In this document: piece by piece, positions 1 to 5,338 of the stretch | Layout of the letters: each line of letters begins with the position of its first letter | Position numbering within the stretch: position 1 is the stretch's first letter | NCBI GenBank assembly: GCA_003446315.1 | Contig: DMBA01000364.1 | Location: forward strand, 1-5,338 | Reading direction: 5' to 3' | DNA length: 5,338 nucleotides | Origin: Ruminococcus sp. | GTDB taxonomy: Bacteria; Bacillota; Clostridia; Oscillospirales; Ruminococcaceae | Translations under genes and position numbers: made by a program | Notes under the pieces: model-generated | Databases searched by the model: none | What the model saw: only the letters and a program-made list of their open reading frames with translations | What the model was told of the DNA's origin: nothing

Positions 1-531
1 CAGACGGACAGTTCACCGCAAGATACAACAACTGTTTCACCGGATGATGCAATGCTTTGCTGCGTTGATCTGACACATCCGGACAGCGATGACCGCGATA
101 TGATCTATATGTTTTTTGTAGATCAAAACGGAGCCGTCTTTACTTCGCAATACTGCAATGACAAAGGCTATGATTTTGTCAGAAAAAAAGCCCTGCGTGA
201 TCCGGATGTTTTCAATCAAGCCGATCCCTTGCAGGAGATCGGCAGCCTTTCGGATCAGGAACTGCATAATCTGGCAGATGCAATCGCTTCTGTTGATCCC
301 GATGCTGATAAATATATCCGGGATTCCGAAGAACCAATACCGGATGTTCTTGAAACTTACCATCTGATGTACAGTTTTTATTTGCCGGACTGTCCGACTG
401 TTTATACCGCGTATTCGGCAGGTGCGCAAAAAGGCGTTTCCCTGCGCTCCAATGACCCGAATGCAATCGCCGCAACAGATATCATAAATGACACGGCACT
501 CTTTCAACAGTGGTTACAAAGTAATTTGTAA
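1..531 (+). CDS. C-terminal part of an unrecognised, probably exported protein (5' end outside window)
   Basis: The frame is open from the first base to the TAA at 529-531, giving 176 residues. An internal ATG at 52 exists, but no Shine-Dalgarno-like sequence precedes it and the frame continues upstream, so this is best read as a gene cut by the window edge. The visible part opens with a Ser/Thr/Pro/Asp/Gln-rich stretch (QTDSSPQDTTTVSPDD), which resembles the flexible linker found behind the lipid-modified cysteine of Gram-positive lipoproteins. A compact domain follows, starting near CCVDLTHPDSDDRD and continuing through FVDQNGAVFTSQYC to an acidic helical part (SDQELHNLADAIASVDPDADKY) and ending QQWLQSNL. 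It is rich in Asp and has no transmembrane segment in the visible part. I do not recognise the family and assign no function. The next gene starts 30 bases downstream on the same strand with no terminator or convincing promoter between, so co-transcription with the protease is likely. Coding is well supported; export is an inference from the linker and the neighbour. Confidence 0.8.
   Translation, partial: QTDSSPQDTTTVSPDDAMLCCVDLTHPDSDDRDMIYMFFVDQNGAVFTSQYCNDKGYDFVRKKALRDPDVFNQADPLQEIGSLSDQELHNLADAIASVDPDADKYIRDSEEPIPDVLETYHLMYSFYLPDCPTVYTAYSAGAQKGVSLRSNDPNAIAATDIINDTALFQQWLQSNL
514..531. repeat. Perfect 7-base inverted repeat over the stop codon of the first gene
   Basis: TTACAAA (514-520) and TTTGTAA (525-531) are exact reverse complements separated by GTAA, and the right arm contains the TAA stop codon. 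It is followed by an AT-rich palindrome, ATAAA-T-TTTAT (533-543). There is no run of T after the hairpin, and its stem is AT-rich, so it is not a convincing terminator. It could be a weak mRNA hairpin between two co-transcribed genes, or it may be fortuitous. Confidence 0.45.
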
Positions 532-545
532 TATAAATTTTATTC

Positions 546-554
546 AGAAAGGGA
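546..554 (+). promoter_or_regulatory. Ribosome binding site of the subtilase gene
   Basis: The sequence AGAAAGGGA lies 7 bases before the ATG at 562, at suitable spacing for a Shine-Dalgarno site. It supports 562 as the start, and the protein then begins with a typical signal peptide. Confidence 0.75.
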
Positions 555-561
555 TTTTGGA

Positions 562-3500
562 ATGAACAAGAAAACACAACGCATTGTTTCTTCCGCCATT
601 GCATTGCTCGCGTGCTTGCAGGCTGTTTCGCCTGTGGTCGGCTTTGCAATGGAAGAAACAGACACACTCGGCAACTATGCATTGCTTGCATATGCCGCTG
701 ACGATGCACTCCGGATCAACGCGCAGACGGTCAGCATGAACAGTGCTGTCCTGTCAAACGGCACCTGCACCATTGATGCAGAAACACAGTATCTCAACGG
801 CAATGTTGAGGAGAATGCCGGTCTGCTGCCCCCCTATCTGCACACTTACCTCGAACGTACCTATTTCTGGGGAGATGATGTCGACGCTTATACTTCCGAT
901 CTCTGCGGAACAGACGGCTGCGGCGATGAATTTGTTGCTCCGACGCATATTTACGGCGCGTATTCCACAAATGATAATGTGGAGCTTCAGAATACCGCTG
1001 TGATGGTCGGCGGAAATATTGATATCGACAGCAACAGCTATCTTTCCAACAGCGCGGTTCTTTATTCTGCTTCCGGTGACATCAACATCACCGCAAATAA
1101 TGTTTCCGTTGACGGCATGATCTATGCGCCGATCGGTACGGTCACAATTGATGCAGATTATGTCAATGTGCACGGTACCATCATTGCACAGAATATCATC
1201 ATCAACGGCGAATATGCGGTCAACCTCAATACCGAACCGGGTTTTGTCAACGGCATCATTGACAATGCAACTTCGGTTGAGCTTCCCGATCACGATGAGG
1301 ACGAGGATCCCGATATCGGCGAGATCAGATGGAAGAATGTGACTTCCGATGATGAGATCGTCTTTGCGGATGATGAAGGCTATTATATCGTGAAAAATCA
1401 GATTCTGCTCTCCTGCGATGATTCCGTCAGCTATGACGATGTTGCGGCACTCGCGGATGCTTACGATGCTGAGATCGTCGGCTATATCCAGATCACAAAT
1501 GATTATCAGCTCGAATTTCCCGCAGATACCGATATGGACGATCTGCGTGAGATCATCGCTGCGCTCAGTGAGCTGGACTGCATGAGAATGGTAACCTTTA
1601 ATCTGGTGGATTTTTCCAATCCGGAGTTCTATACCAATGACAGCAAGTATACAACGGATCTGGATGAAGATGCACCTGCCGGAAATGACTGGTATCTGGA
1701 AGCTATTAAATTCGGTTCTGCGCTGGTCAATGCCGGTGTGATTCCCTCTTTGGATGCGACCTCTGCGGATGTGAATACCGATGTGCTGTTCAAGGTGAAT
1801 CTCGGCATCATTGATGCTTCCTTCGATGAATGGCATGAAGATATGGTGGATCAGATCGGCGGTCATACGCTCAATAACTATGCAACCCGCGATACAATGG
1901 TCGATGCAGGCGGTGCATCCCACGGCACGAAAACATCCGGTCTGATGGCTGCTACTTCCGGTAACGGCAAGGGTGTGACCGGTATCGCAATCAAAAACCA
2001 TATCCGCGGTTTTGCAGTCTCTACCGGCATTTCTTCTGTATCCTCTGCTTTCGGCGACAAGGCTGCGCTTTCCTGGATGATCGGCAAAAATGTCAGAGTC
2101 ATCAATTGCAGCATGGGCTACGGCGATTATGCATTTGCTGCTGCTGCACCGGGCAATGATTCCGGAAAAGAATATATCACAAACTTCCTCTCAAAGCAGG
2201 CTGTGATCTATGAGGATCTGCTTTCCAAGTTCCTCGACATGGGATATGATTTCATGTACTGCGGTTCAGCAGGTAACTCCCATAATAGTGATTATTATAA
2301 GAATCCGTCAGGCGGAACCGGATATATTTCAGTCAGCCAGTATAATAATGATGTTGCTGATGATCCGACTGCACATTCTGATGTGGATACCACACAGGTC
2401 TATAACGGTTCGACTCCCGGCTACAGCACGGATGCAAGATATGACGATCCAATGTTTATGATCGAAACCAACCGCATCCGTTCCAGAATCATGTGCGTCG
2501 GCGCAATGTCGGAGAGCTATCACATCTCTGATTTCAGCTGCCGCGGTGACCGTGTTGATCTGGTCGCTCCCGGCGAAAATATCTATAACTGCAAGGATTC
2601 CTCTCGTTACTCAAATGCACTTTATAACGGCGGCAGCAACGGAACTTCTTTCTCCTCTCCGATCGTTGCAGGTTCCATCGGTCTTGCATATTCGGTGAAC
2701 CCGGCATTGGACGGCTCTCTGATGCGTATTCTGGTCACCAATACATCGACACAGATGATCGACAGCACCTATCCGCTGATTAACACTGCAAATCTGACCA
2801 ACTTCGCAAGAATCTACAGAACCGTTTTCACCGCAAGAGATGAGTTCGTTTCTCCGAGTCAGTATAACGGCGTTGCCCTCGCAACCGTTGTGGACGGCAC
2901 CACTTCTTCCAGACTGACCGATGTCCGCGTGACTGCGACCAGAAAATCCGGCAGCATGAATACGCCGGTCAATAACAAAGTCTGGAAGACCGATACAGAC
3001 GGTCAGGTGGAAGTGATCCTGGAACCCGGCGAATATACGCTCCTGTTCGAAAAGGACGGCTATCTGAGCGAAAGCGTTGAGTTTACCAGTGAGCCGGAAG
3101 ATGTTCAGTTCTTAGGTGAAGTGAAGCTCTTTGATAAGGATACCTACGGCAATTCCAAGTATACCGTTACAGGTTATGTCAGCAATGCACTCAACAATGA
3201 TATGATCGGCGGCGTTTCCCTGCTGTTCCGCAAGGGCTGGAATAACCGTGAAGGCAACTGGCTCTCCGATCTCGTTGCTACAACCGCAACCACAGATGCA
3301 AACGGTAAGTTTACCGCAAAGCTGAAAGTCGGCTGCTATACCGCAGAAGTCAAGAAGAACGGCTTCATCACAACCTATGCAAATATCGTTGTTTCGCCGA
3401 ATGCCGGTACCCAGCGCATTTCCATCACCCCGGTGCTCGATTCGGATGAATTCAGAATCGTTTTGACATGGGGTCAGAATCCGCTGGATATTGATGCGCA

Positions 3501-3858
3501 TTTGACCGGTACCTATAACAACACACCGTTCTATGTCGATTATACCAGAATGAGCTTTTCTTCCGGTTCCCAGACAATCGCAAATCTGGATATTGATGAC
3601 AGATATTCCTACGGCCCCGAAACCGTCACGCTGAAGTGGTCGGATGCAATGGGCGACTGCTCGTTCTATGTGCATGACTTTACCAACAGATCCAATGCTT
3701 CGTCTTCCGCACTTTCCCTCTCCTCGGCAGAGGTGAAAGTCTATCGCGGCAATACGCTGGAAGCAACCTATAAGATCCCGATGGACAGAGTCGGAACAAT
3801 CTGGAATGTTTTTGATATCAAAAACGGCGAGATCGTTTCTGTCAATACCTTCCAGTAA
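562..3858 (+). CDS. Secreted multidomain subtilisin-like serine protease (peptidase family S8)
   Basis: This 1098-residue protein should be an exported endopeptidase; its substrate is unknown. Residues 1-29 form a signal peptide (Lys/Arg n-region, hydrophobic core, likely cleavage after GFA at 29). An LLAC at 15-18 is a poor lipobox because hydrophobic sequence continues after it. Residues about 47-235 contain alternating short beta-strand repeats (for example SGDINITANNVSVDGMIYAP, then VTIDADYVNVHGTIIAQNII), as in right-handed beta-helices. An acidic linker (243-251) precedes a fervidolysin-type propeptide (about 274-349). The catalytic domain (about 374-755) has Asp418 in GIIDASFD, His454 in SHGTKTSG, oxyanion Asn572 in GSAGNS and Ser696 in NGTSFSSPIVAG. 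About 50 extra residues lie between Asn572 and VGA (646-648). Two Cna-B/carboxypeptidase-regulatory-like beta domains follow (about 770-857 and 866-957), each with a G-x-Y-T core. The YfaP/DUF2135-like C-terminus (964-1098) shows LTWGQNPLDIDAHL and YGPE. No dockerin, LPXTG or SLH domain is present. The protease call is certain; the flanking domain names come from motif memory. Confidence 0.95.
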   Translation: MNKKTQRIVSSAIALLACLQAVSPVVGFAMEETDTLGNYALLAYAADDALRINAQTVSMNSAVLSNGTCTIDAETQYLNGNVEENAGLLPPYLHTYLERTYFWGDDVDAYTSDLCGTDGCGDEFVAPTHIYGAYSTNDNVELQNTAVMVGGNIDIDSNSYLSNSAVLYSASGDINITANNVSVDGMIYAPIGTVTIDADYVNVHGTIIAQNIIINGEYAVNLNTEPGFVNGIIDNATSVELPDHDEDEDPDIGEIRWKNVTSDDEIVFADDEGYYIVKNQILLSCDDSVSYDDVAALADAYDAEIVGYIQITNDYQLEFPADTDMDDLREIIAALSELDCMRMVTFNLVDFSNPEFYTNDSKYTTDLDEDAPAGNDWYLEAIKFGSALVNAGVIPSLDATSADVNTDVLFKVNLGIIDASFDEWHEDMVDQIGGHTLNNYATRDTMVDAGGASHGTKTSGLMAATSGNGKGVTGIAIKNHIRGFAVSTGISSVSSAFGDKAALSWMIGKNVRVINCSMGYGDYAFAAAAPGNDSGKEYITNFLSKQAVIYEDLLSKFLDMGYDFMYCGSAGNSHNSDYYKNPSGGTGYISVSQYNNDVADDPTAHSDVDTTQVYNGSTPGYSTDARYDDPMFMIETNRIRSRIMCVGAMSESYHISDFSCRGDRVDLVAPGENIYNCKDSSRYSNALYNGGSNGTSFSSPIVAGSIGLAYSVNPALDGSLMRILVTNTSTQMIDSTYPLINTANLTNFARIYRTVFTARDEFVSPSQYNGVALATVVDGTTSSRLTDVRVTATRKSGSMNTPVNNKVWKTDTDGQVEVILEPGEYTLLFEKDGYLSESVEFTSEPEDVQFLGEVKLFDKDTYGNSKYTVTGYVSNALNNDMIGGVSLLFRKGWNNREGNWLSDLVATTATTDANGKFTAKLKVGCYTAEVKKNGFITTYANIVVSPNAGTQRISITPVLDSDEFRIVLTWGQNPLDIDAHLTGTYNNTPFYVDYTRMSFSSGSQTIANLDIDDRYSYGPETVTLKWSDAMGDCSFYVHDFTNRSNASSSALSLSSAEVKVYRGNTLEATYKIPMDRVGTIWNVFDIKNGEIVSVNTFQ

Positions 3859-3903
3859 TGTGAGATCTGCCGGACGTATGTTCGGTTTCGCGGATATAAA
3901 ATT

Positions 3904-3946
3904 GAGGTCATCCTTTCACTTTGAAAGGGTGACCTCGTTCTTTTTT
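3904..3946 (+). terminator. Rho-independent terminator of the subtilase gene, possibly bidirectional
   Basis: A 15-base-pair stem with one G-U pair is formed by GAGGTCATCCTTTCA (3904-3918) and TGAAAGGGTGACCTC (3922-3936). The loop is CTT, and the stem is followed by GTTCTTTTTTG. It lies 45 bases after the TAA of the protease gene. Read on the minus strand, the same hairpin is 28 bases past the stop of the convergent dockerin gene and is followed by AATTTTATAT, a weaker T-run, so it may also stop transcription from that side. Confidence 0.92.
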
Positions 3947-3964
3947 GTTTGGAATGAAGGCATA

Positions 3965-5227
3965 TTATGCTTCGTCTATAGTAAACCTGCGGAGCACAAT
4001 CATCAGATCCAGAAGTGTGATGCATCCGTCGCCGTCCGGATCCGCTTCTGAAAGTCTGCTTTGCTGTTCCGGAATGATGTCTGCATCCTCTGTCACAAAG
4101 CGTGCGAATAATACTGCATCTGCAACAGTCACCATTCCGTCGCCGTTATAGTCTCCCTCAGGCGGATTCGCAAATGTGTCCTTTGCGGTGAAGTATCCCG
4201 GTGTATCTGCGGTGTCGATGCGTGCGTATTCGCCGTTATCATGGCTTGCGTCACAGACTGTGCCGCAGCCGCCTGTGAGCTTTATGCAATTGTAAAACAT
4301 CATGTGACTGCTTTCTGCTTTTTCCATACTCCATTTATCAGAAACAAGAATCTTTTCAAGCGCGGTACAATCGGCGAATGCAGAAGTGAAATACGCAACA
4401 TTTGCAGTATCAAATCCGGAAAGATCCAGAACCGTCAAAGCGCTGCATCCGCTGAACATATCCATCATATTCGTTACATTTGATGTATCAAATCCTGTGA
4501 CATCCAGTTTCGGCAGTACATGACAGCCGGAGAACATGGAATCCATGTATAACACATTCGATGTATCAAATCCGGTGACATTCAGTACAGCCAGTTTGTA
4601 GCACGCATTGAACATAGCACCTATATTGGTGACATTTGCAGTGTCAAATCCCGTGACATCCAGTTCGGTCAGTTCCTGACAGTTGTCGAACATGTTGCTC
4701 ATATCCTGCACATTTGAAGTGTCAAAACACCGAACATCCAGTGCAGGCAGCTTTTTCAGGCGCTGAAACATGCCTTTCATATTCGTGACCCTGGATGTGT
4801 CAAAACCGGATACATTCAATGAAGTCAGCGCTTCACACCCACTGAACATGCTTTTCATATTCGTGACATTTGAAGTATCTGCCTTGGAAAGATCAATGCT
4901 TTCCGCTTTGAAATTGCTGAACAGCATTGTGCAGTTCTCCGGCAGAACCGTTCCTTCTTCGCAGACAATTTTCTTGACAGCCGCATTATTCGCATATGCC
5001 TTTACTTCGTCTGCAATGACAGTTCCCGTCAGCGTCAGTGTACCGGTTTCTACATCAAATACAACAGAATTGCTGGATGTCTGCGTGACGACCGCTTCTG
5101 CTGCGGTGACGGAATCCATCGTGGTTTGGGTCTGTACCGTCGCATGTGCCTGATGCATAGGCATGCATTCTGTACTGAGCAGAACGGTCAGTGCAAGGAC
5201 GGCAAATCGTTTTTGATATTGACGCAT
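3965..5227 (-). CDS. Secreted BspA-type leucine-rich repeat protein with C-terminal type I dockerin
   Basis: This 420-residue protein is probably a non-catalytic surface or cellulosome-associated binding protein. A signal peptide (1-29, Arg/Lys n-region, hydrophobic core, cleavage after AHA) is followed by a Thr/Gln/Val-rich stretch and an N-terminal cap with the strand-rich motif VVFDVETGTLTLTG (55-68). Seven repeats of exactly 26 residues follow, with the core FDTSNVTNM...MF..C at DT positions 117, 143, 169, 195, 221, 247 and 273. An eighth, decayed unit carries KWSMEKAESSHMMFYNC. A C-terminal cap contains ARIDTADTPGYFT (335-347). These are BspA/DUF285 (Listeria-type 26-residue) repeats. 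The dockerin (about 357-418) has two calcium loops, D359-x-N361-x-D363-G...D370 and D396-x-D398-x-D400-G...D407, each followed by a helix. By family knowledge, dockerins bind cohesins on scaffoldins; no cohesin is seen in this window. The gene converges on the subtilase gene and has its own promoter. No catalytic motif is visible. The ligand of the repeats is unknown. Confidence 0.95.
   Translation of the reverse strand: MRQYQKRFAVLALTVLLSTECMPMHQAHATVQTQTTMDSVTAAEAVVTQTSSNSVVFDVETGTLTLTGTVIADEVKAYANNAAVKKIVCEEGTVLPENCTMLFSNFKAESIDLSKADTSNVTNMKSMFSGCEALTSLNVSGFDTSRVTNMKGMFQRLKKLPALDVRCFDTSNVQDMSNMFDNCQELTELDVTGFDTANVTNIGAMFNACYKLAVLNVTGFDTSNVLYMDSMFSGCHVLPKLDVTGFDTSNVTNMMDMFSGCSALTVLDLSGFDTANVAYFTSAFADCTALEKILVSDKWSMEKAESSHMMFYNCIKLTGGCGTVCDASHDNGEYARIDTADTPGYFTAKDTFANPPEGDYNGDGMVTVADAVLFARFVTEDADIIPEQQSRLSEADPDGDGCITLLDLMIVLRRFTIDEA
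4334..4879 (-). repeat. Seven tandem 78-base units encoding 26-residue BspA/DUF285 repeats
   Basis: The units lie at 4802-4879, 4724-4801, 4646-4723, 4568-4645, 4490-4567, 4412-4489 and 4334-4411, with no insertion or deletion between them. Each starts with a DTSNV, DTSRV or DTANV codon block. The copies differ at many synonymous and some non-synonymous positions, so they are old and diverged rather than recent duplications. The seventh has lost the Asn-Met after NV and has AF in place of MF. Unit three has Cys in place of the Gly before FDT (RCFDT). Confidence 0.93.
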
Positions 5228-5233
5228 ATTTTT

Positions 5234-5240
5234 CTCCTTT
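5234..5240 (-). promoter_or_regulatory. Ribosome binding site of the dockerin protein gene
   Basis: On the minus strand AAAGGAG is followed by six bases (AAAAAT) and then the ATG at 5225-5227. This is a near-perfect Shine-Dalgarno site and fixes the start of the gene. Confidence 0.9.
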
Positions 5241-5263
5241 CATGTGAAACATCCAATGATCTT

Positions 5264-5292
5264 AGTATATCATATTTTGAATAATATGTCAA
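5264..5292 (-). promoter_or_regulatory. Sigma-A type promoter of the dockerin protein gene
   Basis: On the minus strand the -35 box is TTGACA (5287-5292, consensus) and the -10 box is TATACT (5264-5269), separated by exactly 17 bases. TG one base before the -10 box gives an extended -10 element (TATGATATACT). The transcript would start near 5257, leaving an untranslated leader of about 30 bases. The spacer also contains a 6-base inverted repeat, CATATT...AATATG (5271-5288, plus strand). Confidence 0.88.
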
Positions 5293-5328
5293 CAAATGAT
5301 ATGCTGCGCTTTTTACAAAATCATTTGT
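5292..5328. repeat. Perfect 9-base inverted repeat overlapping the -35 box, possible operator
   Basis: ACAAATGAT (5292-5300) and ATCATTTGT (5320-5328) are exact reverse complements, 19 bases apart, with centres 28 bases apart. The first arm shares its last base with the -35 hexamer of the minus-strand promoter. The position just upstream of a strong promoter suits an activator or repressor site, but the regulator is unknown and chance pairing in AT-rich DNA cannot be excluded. Confidence 0.45.
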
Positions 5329-5338
5329 GAATTCCGTG

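Noticed and set aside
37..507. 156-codon open frame on the minus strand over the first gene
   Set aside because: It is also in codon register with the sense gene and has no ribosome binding site or known motif. The sense frame is open through the window edge, ends with a stop, and runs in the same direction as the following gene.
505..545. Promoter for the subtilase gene (TATAAA at 532-537)
   Set aside because: No acceptable -35 box lies 16-18 bases upstream, and AT-rich sequence alone is weak evidence; read-through from the upstream gene is simpler.
574..648. Possible lipobox LLAC at residues 15-18 of the subtilase
   Set aside because: Leu at -2 is a poor fit, the hydrophobic stretch before the Cys is short, and hydrophobic sequence continues after it to a good signal peptidase I site (GFA at 27-29).
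754..2001. 415-codon open frame on the minus strand inside the subtilase gene
   Set aside because: Its codons are in exact register with the sense codons, so it stays open only because TTA, CTA and TCA are rare in the sense gene. Its product is an Ile/Asp/Cys-rich sequence without recognisable motifs, and the sense frame has clear S8 motifs.
3112..3675. 187-codon open frame on the minus strand inside the 3' part of the subtilase gene
   Set aside because: It has the same register effect as the longer antisense frame and no protein features; the sense frame encodes recognisable beta domains.
4334..4879. CRISPR array or mobile repeat
   Set aside because: The 78-base periodic units are continuous coding sequence for a 26-residue protein repeat, without the constant repeats and unique spacers of a CRISPR array.
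4770..5153. 127-codon open frame on the plus strand opposite the repeat protein
   Set aside because: It is the reverse side of the 78-base repeats (recurring FVT.DVS blocks). The minus-strand frame has a promoter, a ribosome binding site, a signal peptide and a dockerin.

Overview
The window looks like chromosomal DNA from an anaerobic gut or rumen Firmicute of the Ruminococcus / Oscillospiraceae type. The clues are a type I dockerin on a secreted protein, BspA-type 26-residue leucine-rich repeats with their usual N- and C-terminal caps, clostridial-style secreted multidomain proteins, and strong AGGAG-like ribosome binding sites. The genus is an inference. I see no tRNA, rRNA, CRISPR array, insertion sequence or phage gene.

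Layout. Positions 1-531 (+) hold the 3' part of a gene whose start lies before the window; its product is unrecognised and is probably secreted or a lipoprotein. After a 30-base gap without a terminator comes a large gene (562-3858, +) for a 1098-residue secreted subtilisin-like (S8) protease. Its order of parts is: signal peptide, right-handed beta-helix-like repeat region, acidic linker, fervidolysin-type propeptide, catalytic domain with Asp418/His454/Asn572/Ser696, two Cna-B/carboxypeptidase-regulatory-like beta domains, and a C-terminal YfaP/DUF2135-like domain. A strong rho-independent terminator (3904-3946) ends this unit. A convergent gene (3965-5227, -) encodes a 420-residue secreted protein with seven exact-period BspA/DUF285 repeats and a C-terminal dockerin. 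It has a near-consensus sigma-A promoter (5264-5292, -) and a very good ribosome binding site. A perfect 9-base inverted repeat touches the -35 box.

How the parts relate. All three products appear to be exported or surface-related. The first two genes are probably co-transcribed, so the upstream protein may be a partner of the protease, but nothing in its sequence proves this. The dockerin on the repeat protein implies a cohesin-bearing scaffoldin elsewhere in the genome, which would make it a binding or structural cargo of a cellulosome-like complex. The protease has no dockerin, no LPXTG sorting signal and no SLH domain, so it is either released or held by its non-catalytic domains.

No wholly new system can be demonstrated here. 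The most unusual item is the architecture of the subtilase: a beta-helix placed in front of the propeptide, a roughly 50-residue insertion in the catalytic domain, and a YfaP-like tail. The next is the set of inverted repeats at the promoter of the dockerin protein.
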